Below, one piece after another: positions 11,140 through 21,783 of a stretch of DNA of 64,000 nt. Position numbers and translations under genes: made by a program. The DNA lies in the NCBI RefSeq assembly GCF_018873765.1, contig NC_057918.1, forward strand, positions 11,540,862 to 11,604,861. Reading direction: 5' to 3'. How positions within the stretch are numbered: the first letter of the stretch is position 1; every line of letters starts with the position of its first letter. This DNA comes from Telopea speciosissima. Lineage: Eukaryota; Streptophyta; Magnoliopsida; Proteales; Proteaceae. The notes beneath the pieces were generated by a model. That model was not told the DNA's origin. It ran no database searches and saw nothing but the letters and a program-made list of their open reading frames with translations.

Positions 11140-13180
11140 GAATGCTTACAATATGGTGTTGCACAAATATGGAGAAAAGCTGTATTCCGGACTTGTGACA
11201 ACAATGACGATGCATCTAAAAGAAATATCCAAATCTATAGAAGCTGCTCAGGGAGCTTTGTTTCTGGAGGAGCTGAATAGGAAATGGACAGACCATAACA
11301 AGGCATTGCAAATGATCCGAGACATACTAATGTATATGGACAGGACTTTCATTCCCAGTACCAACAAAATACCCGTCCATGATCTCGGTTTGAACCTATG
11401 GAGAGACAACATTATCCACTCTCCCAAGATCCAGACAAGGCTTCTCAATACACTTCTTGAGCTTGTGCACAGAGAACGGACTGGTGAAGTTATAAACCGG
11501 GGGTTGATGAGGAATATAATCAAGATGCTAATGGATTTGGGTTCATCTGTTTACCAGGAAGACTTCGAGAAGCCTTTCCTTGAGATATCTGCCAATTTCT
11601 ACAGCGTTGAGTCTCAGCAGTTCATCGAGTGCTGTGATTGTGGGGATTACCTGAAGAAAGCTGAGAGACGTCTAAACGAAGAGATGGAGAGAGTCTCCCA
11701 TTACTTGGATGCAAAGAGTGAAGCCAAGATAACTAGTGTGGTAGAGAGGGAGATGATTGCAAACCACATGCAGAGGTTAGTCCATATGGAGAACTCAGGC
11801 TTGGTGAACATGCTGGTGGATGATAAGTATGAAGACTTGGGGAGGATGTACAACTTATTCCGCCGGGTACCTGATGGACTCTCTACAATTAGAGACGTGA
11901 TGACTGCTCATATTCGGGAAACTGGTAAGCAATTGGTTACTGATCCTGAGAGGTTAAGGGATCCTGTGGACTTTGTCCAGCGGCTCTTGGATGCAAAGGA
12001 TAAACATGATAAGATAATAAGTTTGGCCTTCAACAATGACAAGACATTTCAGAATGCTTTAAATTCCTCCTTTGAGTACTTCATTAATTTGAATCCTCGG
12101 TCTCCGGAATTTATTTCCTTGTTTGTGGATGATAAGCTTCGTAAAGGCCTGAAAGGTGTCAGTGAAGAGGACGTAGAGATTGTCCTGGACAAGGTGATGA
12201 TGCTCTTCCGTTACCTGCAAGAAAAGGATGTGTTTGAGAAGTACTACAAGCAACACTTAGCAAAACGACTTCTTTCAGGCAAAACTGTCTCGGATGATGC
12301 AGAAAGAAGTCTCATAGTTAAGCTCAAGACAGAATGTGGTTATCAGTTTACTTCCAAATTGGAAGGCATGTTTACAGACATGAAGACCTCTCAGGATACA
12401 ATGCAAGGGTTTTATGCTAGCCAGGCTGCTGATACTGGGGACTGTCCTACACTGGCCGTCCAGGTCCTCACAACAGGGTCATGGCCAACTCAACCAAGCT
12501 CCACGTGCAATCTGCCAGCTGAGATTATGGGAATGTGTGAAAAGTTCCGAGCGTTTTATCTAGGGACCCATACTGGGCGGCGATTGTCTTGGCAAACAAA
12601 CATGGGCACAGCAGATCTGAAAGCAACCTTTGGGAAGGGCCAGAAGCATGAGCTGAATGTGTCCACATACCAGATGTGTATACTCATGCTGTTCAACAAT
12701 TCTGACCGCCTGAGCTATAAGGAGATTGAACAAGCTACAGAGATACCAGCCTCAGACTTAAAGAGGTGCTTGCAGTCACTGGCCTGTGTGAAGGGGAAGA
12801 ATGTTCTTAGGAAGGAACCCATGAGCAAGGATATAGGCGAGGATGATGCCTTTTTCTTTAATGACAAGTTCACAAGCAAGTTCTACAAGGTAAAGATAGG
12901 CACAGTAGTTGCACAGAAGGAGTCAGAGCCAGAAAAGCAAGAGACCCGGCAGAGAGTGGAGGAGGACAGGAAGCCCCAGATTGAGGCTGCGATTGTGAGG
13001 ATCATGAAGTCAAGGAGGGTCCTGGATCATAACAACATTGTTGCTGAAGTCACAAAGCAGTTGCAGTCACGGTTCCTGCCCAACCCTGTTATAATAAAGA
13101 AACGGATTGAATCCCTTATTGAGCGGGAGTTCTTGGAGAGGGACAAAGTAGACAGGAAACTGTATCGGTATCTTGCCTGA
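11140..13180 (+). CDS. CUL3: Cullin-3 (CUL3), last coding exon
   Basis: Cullin-3 is the scaffold of BTB-CUL3-RBX1 ubiquitin ligases: BTB adaptors bind the N-terminal cullin repeats and RBX1 binds the C-terminal cullin homology domain. The exon reads G-NAYNMVLHKYGEKLY through to the canonical cullin ending KLYRYLA. Cullin-homology signatures are visible: EKDVFEKYYKQHLAKRLL, AERSLIVKLKTECG, LTTGSWPTQ, LGTHTGRRLSWQ. The winged-helix segment ends in the NEDD8 acceptor motif IVRIMKSR, with the lysine at about residue 619 counted from the first Met (11153). There are no stops or frameshifts in 679 codons. Plant CUL3 genes typically have a first exon of about 54 residues ending just before NAYNM; that exon is absent here, so the feature is 5'-partial and the Met at 11153 is internal. 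The acceptor CTCAG at 11135-11139 matches the expected exon junction. Confidence 0.93.
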
Positions 13181-13904
13181 AAAACAACTTTCACTCTGTG
13201 GTCCTCTCTTCCGGTCAAGGCCTTGCCTTGAGGTGGAATCGTATCCTCCATTTGGTGAGAAAATGTCTTTGAATTGCTGCAACCTACAAGACTTTCACCG
13301 AAGATTTGTTTATTGCCCTCTGCTGCAGGTTCTGTTTATTTTTTATTTTAGTTTTTTCTGCTTAAAATGCCAGATTCAATCATCTCCCGGACAAACTTAT
13401 GTGCTAAGAGTCTTTGTGGGCTTTAAAAGAACTGAAAACTTGGGGGTGGATGTGCCATGGTAGCAGCTTCAGAGGTTGATAGAAAACATTGACTAAAGGA
13501 GATATTTGGATCCAGGAGAAATTGTGGTTACTCAATTTCCATTTTAGTGGTGTTTGTGGGGGTTTCAGTTATGTAGTTCCCATCGAGACAATCCTGGAAA
13601 GGAGTTGGCTGTCTAGATCGTGGAGAGGGTAGAGCCGTGATGGATTTGGATACAAGAAAAATAAGGTGCATTAAATAGTTTCATTATGATTTGGCATATT
13701 TATTAAAAAGGAAAATTTATTTAGTATAGGTCTGGATTATTCATGTGTCGAATATTAGAGCTTAATTCAATCAAATGCCGCCTTGTATATATTGTGCCAT
13801 TTGGAATGATGATATGGCTAATCCAGACCATTAGTTAGTATAGGTTTGGATTAGCCATGCGTCAAACATCAGAGTTCAATTCTATCAAATACATATATAT
13901 ATAT
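13181..13904 (+). other. Cullin-3 3' flank / UTR and a divergent direct repeat
   Basis: The sequence after the TGA is AT-rich and presumably contains the 3' UTR; no single polyadenylation site can be fixed. Two copies of a roughly 60-bp unit starting TTAGTATAGGT lie about 112 bp apart (near 13721 and 13833) and share GGATTA, CATG(T/C)GTC and TCAATTC blocks. No other gene is seen. Confidence 0.45.
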
Positions 13905-14165
13905 ATTTTTAGTATATGGGAGATCAAAAGAATAGAAATGGGGTGTACATAGTAGTGGATAATGATCTTAAGAATGATGTGTTTGATAATAAAAGATTTG
14001 GAGATAGAATTATCTTGAAATGCATTACTCACCAAGATACCACATGTCGTAGTTACATTAGGGCATCTGAAGTGAAAGGAGCCTTAAGAAGCCTTAAGAA
14101 TGATGAAAAATAGGCAAGACATCAAGTCCAGATGGGATCCCAATAGAAGTAAGATTTACCTGATT
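13905..14165 (+). pseudogene. RTE-type LINE relict, endonuclease joined to RT by deletion
   Basis: The frame from 13916 reads a piece typical of plant RTE endonucleases (NRNGVYIVVDNDLKNDV then FGDRIILK). It jumps within a few residues to a reverse-transcriptase start (SEVKGALRSLKN) and, after a frameshift, SPDGIPIEV. The several hundred codons normally between these parts are missing, so this is an internally deleted, dead copy. It lies about 0.7 kb downstream of Cullin-3. Family assignment is by pattern memory of plant RTE elements. Confidence 0.6.
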
Positions 14166-14582
14166 GACAACAAGCTTGATGTAGTGCTTTTTGATTCTTG
14201 CCGAACTGAGATTACCGTGGGATTCATCCGACAAAATTGGAACAGAAAATTGGTTTCCTTGATAAAGTTCACCATCATAGTATTTCTCGGTTTGTGTGCA
14301 TCATCTTTGTGCAGGGGCCATGCTGAACTTCGGTTTCCATGGATAAAATTCTGCAGCTTAGTATTTCTGTTTCCTTGGAACAAATTGAAACAGAATTCTG
14401 AAGTTTGGAATTTGAAGGTTAGAAAATTGGAATTACTGTTCTATCAAGGAGACGGTCAAGTAATTAGGGTTGAATTGTGTTGTTGTGCTATGTATCCAAC
14501 CCAAGTTGTTCCATACGACAACCCGCTTGGATTCTAGATACAACACACCAAAATCCCAAACTGAGAAGAGAATCCCTATGAT

Positions 14583-14989
14583 AAGATCCTGGATCTCAGC
14601 CCACAAAAGCGGTTCAGTAGGTGAGGGTGCCCAGGACTACATTAACCCACACCAGAGTTCATTACTCAGGGGTGGGAGAGTAGGATTGTAACATTCCACC
14701 ACGCTTCTGAACTGATGTCCCCGGTGGTCCACTGTATGGCGGCTTTCATTCCGGACCCCTTGAGCACCAGGTAGCCCTTTCCATAGGTCACCCATGCCGG
14801 GGCCCCGACCTGTAGACATGGCAGCCCACTCTGATACCACTGATACGATACGATCCTGGGATCTCAACCCACAAAACCAGTTCAATAAGAGAGGGTGCCT
14901 AGGACTATATGAACCCATACCAGAGTTCATTACTCTCTGATGTGGGATACCCATCAACTCTCGGGTGGGACAGCAGGATCGTTACACCC
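14583..14989. repeat. Duplicated retroelement-like unit
   Basis: Two related units (about 14583-14693 and 14850-14989) share GATCCTGGATCTCA, CCCACAAAA, the 'gagggtgcc(c/t)aggacta' block and CCAGAGTTCATTACTC, and both end in 'gggtggga' followed by a 'aggat(t/c)gt' block. The spacer contains TCTGATACCA, the reverse of an initiator tRNA-Met primer-binding site, suggesting LTR-element debris on the minus strand. No protein is encoded. Confidence 0.5.
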
Positions 14990-15369
14990 TAGGGGTGAGA
15001 TGTTGGGGGAAACTCAAGTAGATAAGATGCGTTCATGCACATGTTGTGGTCTTTACAGGTTCGTTCACTTCACTTAACCCTAGTGTAAGGTTGGACGTAA
15101 GGTGTCAATTCTGAACCGAACTGATAAACCAAACCAAAATTGACTGTTTAAAGGTGAACCAAACCATTGTTAACTGATTCATTTGGTTTTAGATGTAATG
15201 ATTGATTTATGTGTCCATCGCTTTCCTCAAATTCAAAATTGTTCGAATTTTCTCTTTTCTTTTCTTGGCTTCCAAACATAGCAATGTTCAATAATTGGTT
15301 CGATTTTGCTTTTGGCTGAGAAACCGTCTATTGCAAATAAACTAAACCGTTAAACTGATTAAATATCAT

Positions 15370-15730
15370 AATATTGCTTATGGAGAAAGAACGCTACCTG
15401 AGTGCGTGTGGTGCACTGCCCTTGGCCTCAACATCGGGGTGAGCGAAATGATCGCCGCACCCCCATGGAAAGGTGGAAACTTCTAGGGGTGCAACAGTCA
15501 TTTTGTGCCCCAATGTTTGGGTGCAGGGACAGCATACTGCACACGCCCAGGTAGCATTCTCTTTCCCTTTCCGGGAAAAAGAACGCTGCTTGGTTGTGCC
15601 CCAACGACCAGACACAAGAGGTAGAAAAATAACCACCACCCCACCCTCCCCTATGTTGGATGCTTGAGCGCACACTCCCATTCGCCTCCATGCTGATGCA
15701 GGGGCCACACGACAAAGCAAAATTCCATTT
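15370..15730. repeat. GC-rich fold-back repeat
   Basis: This segment is far more GC-rich than its AT-rich surroundings and has internal inverted symmetry: 'gaacgctacctg' near 15390 against 'caggtagcattc' near 15549, with further 'aagaacgctgc' and 'gtgccccaa' words. Long frames occur on both strands, but they come from the base composition and resemble no protein. It looks like a non-autonomous DNA repeat with unclear ends. Confidence 0.45.
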
Positions 15731-17549
15731 TTTAAGACTTCACAGGGTTATAAAATAACATTCCACCTAAGTTGCTATATAATTGTAGCATACCATCTCA
15801 TGCTTTTAATTTGCAATGACTATGTAAATTAATGCTTCATAAAAAAAAAAAATAATAAACTAAAAAAAACAAACATAAAAATATATAAAGATTGATGATA
15901 CCATTCAAACATTCTGAACTAGCCAATAATACAACTGATTGTGAACCAACTCCAGCCAAAATAAAAAAGAAGAAATAAAATTGCAGAAGCTTTATTACTG
16001 TTGCAAAAATGCCACTAGCTTGTTTGCTCCCTCTAGCATCAAAGGTTTCCTGATCATGAAAAGTAACCAAGAAGCCTTCTTCGCAACAGCAGCCAGGCAA
16101 AGAATTGATCCACCTCACTGAATTTGACTGTAACACAGCTAAAAATTACTTAAAACTTGGATATACAACTAAGCTGATCAGGGGAATGTACAAATTCCTG
16201 TATGGAGCGTCCAAAACATGCAATCCTTCGATATCACTGCATATATAAATGGCTGAATGCATTAGACTGCATAATAGGAACTCAAAAAAACTGAAGGCAG
16301 AAAATAAGTAACTGTTCTTTGGTCTAGACCTGGTATGGAGTCATTTCACCCGATGCCATTGCTATGTGTAAGTCAGGTCTCAAAAGCTTGACACATTGCT
16401 GGCTGGTTTATTTATAAAATGTGGAAGGTTACCCTAAGAATAGTTTTTTAAAACCACACCAAACTAGCAGTCACACCAAAAAAACCAGAACTGCCTACAT
16501 TTTTCAGTTCGATCTGAACTAGGAACCACCTTTGAAACAAACTGGAATCTACCTGTCCGGTTTTTGTTGTTTATCATCAACTATTCAAACCGGCTGGTTG
16601 GGTTCTGTAACAAAATAAATAAGAGAAACCAACAGAAGGAGAAGAATAAGAGAGAGATGCAGGTCGATGGGAGAAGTGATGGGAACGAGGTCTATCAGCT
16701 TAGAAGAAAAGAATAGGTTAAACCCTCCACTGATAGCCTCAAATATATACATAGTTTAAGTTCTGTAGAAAATACAAAAATACCATTGGTTTATGTACAT
16801 TTCAACCTAAAACCGTTACATATGAAGACTAAAATACCCCTATGGAAGACAATAACTAATAAACACTAATAACCAGCAAATTTAACACAGTATTCTCAAC
16901 AGGTTCAATGGTAACAATTATTCAAAAATTTTAATAAATTTTTTTTAAAAAGAAAACCGGAAACTTTGACCCCAAAAAACCCTGCCTCCAAGTTCACCCC
17001 TCCTACCCCTGCAGCATGGCTATTCCCCCTATACCATCCACCACCACCTCCATTTGCCATTTCTCCTCCCCTCTGGTGGTCACTGGCCCAGCAAATCCCA
17101 CCGGGGAGAAAGAAGAATGGGTATGTCCCGCACCACCTCTCTCTCAATTCACTCATTCAGGATTAAGCCTCAGACGACTGGCCGTGAGGATTTCAGGAGC
17201 AGCAACTCAGAAAGTGAAGAGGAAACAAAGGAAAGGAAGTTTCCACGCCTGCCTCCTTCTCAGTGATGCTGTGACAAGATGCAGGGTGAAGGTGATGTAT
17301 CAGGGCAGAGGAACTCTTCTCCCTTGTAAATCTGATAATGAAAAAGAATGATGGGTCAAGGTGAGGGCCTTGGGACTTGCTCACCTTCTGGGCTCAGCTT
17401 AAGTAAGAATTAGAAGGAAAATCAGCTTGTTTCCTGCCATAATAATGTTTTCAGTTGATTAGGATCTACGCTATTTTGTAATTTTTTCTGGTTTTGTTCA
17501 GGCTCTGCTTGTTGATGTGACTAATTGGTCTTGACTGGTCAAACTGTAG
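15731..17549. other. Intergenic, no gene recognised
   Basis: Reading frames of 60-110 codons on both strands (for example 16905-17351) show no recognisable domain and come from pyrimidine-rich or A-rich sequence. No RNA gene or clear transposon end was identified. The segment runs up to the target duplication of the Pack-MULE. Confidence 0.4.
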
Positions 17550-17558
17550 TTAAATTTA

Positions 17559-17871
17559 GGGTTTTTTTCACGTATCTCCCCTGAGGTATCACATAATTAC
17601 AAAAACACCCCTCAGTTTTGGAAAATTCTGCATGCCCCTCTGAGGTTCTTAAAAGTTAACACATGCCCCCATTCCGTTAGTGTAGGACTAACAACGTTAA
17701 AAACAAGGGGTGAACTGACAAAAATGCCCTCATCTTCCTCAAATCGTTTAGGGTTTGAAAAAAAAAAATCTGAAACTCATCTTCCTCAAAACCTGCAACC
17801 CGTCTTCCCCAAACCTGCACATCACTTCCCTTTCTCCTTCCATTTCTGAAACCTAATCTAATTAAAACCCT
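17559..17871 (+). repeat. Left long TIR of the Pack-MULE
   Basis: These 313 bp are inverted relative to 19126-19415. Shared words include CCCCTGAGGTATCAC, CCATTCCGTTAGTGTAGG, CTAACAACGTTAAAAACAAG and GAAACCTAATCTAATTAAAA. The left copy has about 23 extra bases near 17790-17815 from a short internal tandem duplication around the 'cctgcaacccgtcttcc' stretch, which accounts for the length difference. Confidence 0.85.
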
Positions 17872-17965
17872 TATGTTTATTACTTCATGGTAGATTTAAA
17901 AATTAAGAACACCTAGAGAAGAACTAGAAAGCGAGCAGGAAGTTCGGAAGTTCAGGATTCTAACA

Positions 17966-19125
17966 ATGGAGTATCCACTCACCATCGGTGAGAACCCATA
18001 CATCACGCGGGCTTGTAAGCTCGGAGGAGCCAACAGTTTTCTATGTCATGAACGATTCAAATTCAACTCTTCCATTCGACAGAAGAGTCGGCCACGAGAA
18101 ATTAGGGCTGAGAAGCAGCAAGCCCGAGCCAAAAAATGGCTCTCCTCCTCCAACGAAAGCAATTGGAATTTGATTTCTGAAGCTTGTATCGAGTGTTTAA
18201 GACGCTTTAATTTCCCTTTAATACTGGTTTCTGGAATCAGTAGCATTTACTTGTTCAGCTCCAATCTCTGCTCAGAAGCTCATGTAAATCAAATTCCTTT
18301 ATTTGGATCTGCTGCTTGTGAAGATGTTTCCAATCACTATTCCCAATTTCCCATGCTGAGAAGATAGAAGGGGAAGCACTAAAGAAAGAATTGCAATCTA
18401 TCATCTCAAGTCATCATCAATCCTTATCCTACAAAGAGGTATGGGAAGCACTCAAGATTCTTGATGCTTCTGATGTTGATAATCCTTACGATTCATCAGA
18501 GATAATTGAAATTTACTCCATGAGAACTGCATCAAAATCCATAGCAGGAAAACTGGAAGGATGGAATAGAGAACATCTGTGGCCTCGTTCTTATGGCCTA
18601 ACTCATGGCCCATCTTTAACTGATTTACACAATATTCGTCCAGCAGATGTGAACGTAAATTCATCTAGAGGAAACAAATACTTTGGAGAATGCCTCAGGA
18701 ACTCAATCGATTGTGTGAAGCCAGCAAACAAGGAAGCTGCTTTTGACACTGAAACAGTTAAAGAGAGATGGGCACCACCTCTTCAGGTTAAGGGAGATGT
18801 TGCAAGGGTAATAATGTATATGGCTGTACGTTGTGGGTTTCATCAGGTGGATGGAAACCCTATCCTTCATCTTTCAGATTCACCAAGCATTAGAAACAGA
18901 GAGACGGGTTTGCTTTCAACATTGTTGAAATGGAACAGACTTGATCCACCATCAAGAACTCAGTTGAATGAACAGAGGGCTCTTGTGCTTTACAAGCCAA
19001 TAAACAAACCATTAATGGAAATCACCATGAACTCGGTTTTGGCAGAGATGGGTTTTGAAAGAGGGTCCATGTTTCAGAAATGGAAGATGGATTTGGTTTT
19101 GGGATTAGATGGAGAAAATGGGCTG
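17966..19125 (+). pseudogene. Captured endonuclease I (EndA-like) copy, frameshifted
   Basis: The first frame (17966-18366) gives a plant-type N-terminus with a hydrophobic segment (FPLILVSGISSIYLF) and ends CEDVSNHYSQF. A second frame is open from 18352 to 19197 and continues HAEKIEGEALKKEL. It carries the endonuclease I core: WNREHLWPRSYG (catalytic Glu-His pair), DLHNIRPADVNVN and SSRGNKYFGEC (conserved Asn and RGN). The family makes secreted or organellar non-specific nucleases using a ββα-metal fold. Near 18339-18354 the sequence TTCCCA occurs twice eight bases apart; that near-tandem repeat explains the frame change. After about PPSRTQLNEQR the family C-terminus is lost, and from 19126 the open frame reads into the right TIR. 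No introns are present. I call it a broken captured copy; translation of the intact second frame cannot be excluded. Confidence 0.75.
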
Positions 19126-19415
19126 AGGGTTTTAATTAGATTAGGTTTCAGAAATGGAAGGAGAAAGGGAAGTGATGTGCAGGTTTGGGGAAGATGAGTT
19201 TCAGATTTTTTTTTTTCAAACCCTAAACGATTTGGGGAAGATGAGGGCATTTTTGTCAGTTCATCCCTTGTTTTTAACGTTGTTAGTCCTACACTAACGG
19301 AATGGGGGCATGTGTTAACTTTTAAGAACCTCAAGGGGGCATGCAGAATTTTCCAAAACTGAGGGGTGTTTTTGTAATTACGTGATACCTCAGGGGAGGT
19401 ACTTGAAAAAAACCC
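19126..19415 (-). repeat. Right long TIR of the Pack-MULE
   Basis: These 290 bp are inverted relative to 17559-17871. The C-terminal residues of the open frame ending at 19197 (RVLIRLGFRNGRRKGSDVQVWGR) are TIR-encoded, so they are not part of the nuclease family. The repeat ends GAAAAAAACCC directly before the duplicated TTAAATTTA. Confidence 0.85.
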
Positions 19416-19610
19416 TTAAATTTATTGTTTTAAATTTTTTTTTTCCCTTCTAATTTTCTCCACTTCCTGATTTTTATAGTTCCATGTTTCTAGATTATTT
19501 TCTGCAAACCAGTCTGACCAGTCAACCAAGCAGAACCGGAAATGGTCTCATTTTCAGTTCAGGGTCCAGCTTGGATTATAATTATAATTTTAAATTTTTT
19601 TTGAACATTT

Positions 19611-19790
19611 AGAGGGTGGACCTTGGTGCAACAGTAAGATTGCTCCGTTGTGACCAAGTGGTCACGGGTTCGAGTCTGGAAACAGCCTCTCTGCAAAAAC
19701 AGGGGTAAGGCTGTGTGCATTATGACCCTCCCCAGACCCTGCAGTGGCGGGAGACTTGTGCACTACCATTCTAATACTTCTCTGTATTTT
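19611..19790 (+). mobile_element. Au-like tRNA-derived SINE
   Basis: The element starts near GGGTGGACCTTGGTGCAACA, with an A-box-like TGGTGCAACAGT and a B box GGTTCGAGTC at about 19666-19675. After the tRNA-like head come blocks typical of plant Au SINEs: GGAAACAGCCTCTCTGC, AGGGGTAAGGCTG, GACCCTCCCCAGACCCTGC and GCGGGAGACTTGTGCAC. No clear target duplication was found. Related copies or fragments lie at 10213, 36501 and 38505. The tRNA-like head is not a functional tRNA gene. Confidence 0.75.
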
Positions 19791-20379
19791 GGAAACAAAT
19801 TGAATTAGTCCATTCCTGGTGACAGGTGAAGCTCATAGGCAGTGAGAAGTTATGGCAAACCGATATGGAACTATTTCATTCTGGAAAAGAATGAATCAGG
19901 TTTTGACAGGACCTATACTCAATATATGTTGAGCCCACAAAAGCGGTTCTTGGCATAAGCTTTACCAATAATATACAATTATCTCAGTAACTCATAAGAT
20001 GAATTAGTCCCAAGGTTTAAAAAATTATAATTAGAAAGAGAATCGGTCTCCATCAATTTCGATTCGAATATAATCCGATTGGATTGGAATCGGTTGGAAT
20101 AGACCGGAACTCTTGAAATTGGAATCAGGAAGAAGCAAGGATTTCCACAGATCTGTGATTTTCTTTTGGATTTTTTTTTATTCAAAAGAATTGTAGATCT
20201 TGCTACAAGAGGCAAGTTCATTGATTTTATGCTGTTTTACTAACTAAAAGAAGGGGAAAATGGCCAAAAATGAAGATCAAAGAGCATTCATAGCCAATTC
20301 CAAGATAGGCTGCAAGATTGGCTTTAATCAGAATTGGGGTCGGCCATTTCCAACTCCGCCAGTGTTTTATGCTGCCAAT

Positions 20380-21135
20380 CCCAAGCCCGGGTAAAGGAGG
20401 GTTAGTGCTCAGGCTGGCACCCGCCATTGTAAAAACAGTAGCCAACCCTTTTGCATGAATACTAGAACATTACATTTTCAACCATATGCTAGGGCATCCC
20501 CAGGAAGTGACACATTGCACTATGATCCAGGTGTTATGAACAGCGTCAACGTGCAATGGTTAGCTAGGGCGTCCCCTGCAAGTGACGCACTGCTTTGGCG
20601 TCCCAATGTTGTGACAAATGGGCAAGGGTTCTCGCACCATGGACAAGTGCTGGTAAAGAAGCTAGTCCAAAAGCATAGGATTAGATTAGCATCTTGGAAC
20701 ATAGGAACTTTAACGGGGAGAATTTAGAATTGATAGATATAATGAGAAGAAGAAAACATAGCTTGTATACAAGAGACTAGGTGGAAGGTAAAAAAGCTAA
20801 GGAATTAGATGACTACAAACTTCGGTACATTGGGGATAAAAATAATACTAGTGGGGTGGGAATAATAATAGATAAAGAGTTAAAAATGATGTTGTACATG
20901 TTAAAAAAAATGGAGATAGGATAATATCCAACCAACTTGTGCTAGGAAAAGAAGTAATGAATATAATTAAAGCTTATGCATCCCAAATAGGATTGGATGG
21001 AAATACTAAGAAACAATTTTGGGAACACGTGGATAGATTAGTTCGAGGAATTAGTCAAGGGCCCATAAAAATCCAACTGTTGCCACATGTTATGTTGCTT
21101 GGAATAATACTGGGAAAGAGATGTCTTGTTTGGTA
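20380..21135 (+). pseudogene. 5' part of an RTE-type LINE
   Basis: Positions 20455-20727 encode a leader with a repeated ARASP-SD motif followed by RLASWNIGTLTGR, the start of an RTE apurinic endonuclease domain. After stops and frameshifts the trace continues as KAKELDDYKL, GVGIIIDKELK and, near 20990, the IISAYAPQIGLD-type block, here IIKAYASQIGLDGNTKKQFWE. The reverse transcriptase is absent. It ends where minus-strand copia sequence begins, so it is truncated and dead. Confidence 0.65.
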
Positions 21136-21731
21136 GCATGTATTTTTTTGGTGAAGTTCATAACATTGGGCAGCGTTACCGACCTGTGAATAAGTGTCCT
21201 TGATAGTCTTCCAAATTTTGGCAGCAGTACCGAGAAGAAGGTAACCCCCAGCGATTTCAGGATCTATAGAGGTGATGAGATATGACATCACAAGAAAGTT
21301 GGATGTCATCCATTTATCTTAAAAGGACCAGCATCAATAGGCTTAACAGATGTCCCTGTAATGTAGCCGGAAAGACCACTATGGCAAGGAAGCAAGACCG
21401 TGACCACATCAAATAATTGCTCCCATTCAATTTAATGGAGCTGGCAGGGAACGGAAGGAAGTCACGCTGATTAGCTCCTTCATATCCAGTAGATGCGGTG
21501 GAGAGCTCAAAGTCGGCTGTAGTTGCTGGTCAGGGAAGAACTTAATAGAACATCAACACCATGCAAGGGATTCCACACAAAAAATCAACAAATCCCGATG
21601 GAAGAGGGATTTAAAACATGGCAGGGATAAAGACCTCTGGTGGGAGATAACTCGCCACCAAGGATGAAGAAAAAGAGGCGGAGAGGAAGGGGAGGAGGCG
21701 ACGGTGGCAGTGGTGCTTGGCGACATTGGAG

Positions 21732-21783
<52 letters not shown>

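Larger units (their letters stand above)
17559..19415 (+). mobile_element. Pack-MULE carrying an endonuclease I gene copy
   Basis: Long terminal inverted repeats (17559-17871 and 19126-19415) begin GGGTTTTTTTCACGTA and, reading inward from the right, GGGTTTTTTTCAAGTA. They stay alignable for about 290-313 bp. The 9-bp target duplication TTAAATTTA flanks the element exactly (17550-17558 and 19416-19424), which is the Mutator signature. No transposase is present. Between the repeats lies an intron-free segment encoding most of a plant endonuclease I protein. Mutator-like elements that carry host gene fragments are known in plants as Pack-MULEs. What I infer is that this is one and that the nuclease segment was captured from a host gene elsewhere. 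Expression from the TIRs is possible but not visible. Confidence 0.85.

Noticed and set aside
15394-15720. Open frames of about 95-110 codons on the minus strand
   Set aside because: They come from a GC-rich fold-back repeat; frames on both strands are open and neither resembles a protein.
19650-19690. Possible tRNA gene (B box GGTTCGAGTC)
   Set aside because: The sequence continues into an Au-like SINE body and the head cannot form a proper tRNA; same reasoning for 38590-38620 and 22735-22800.
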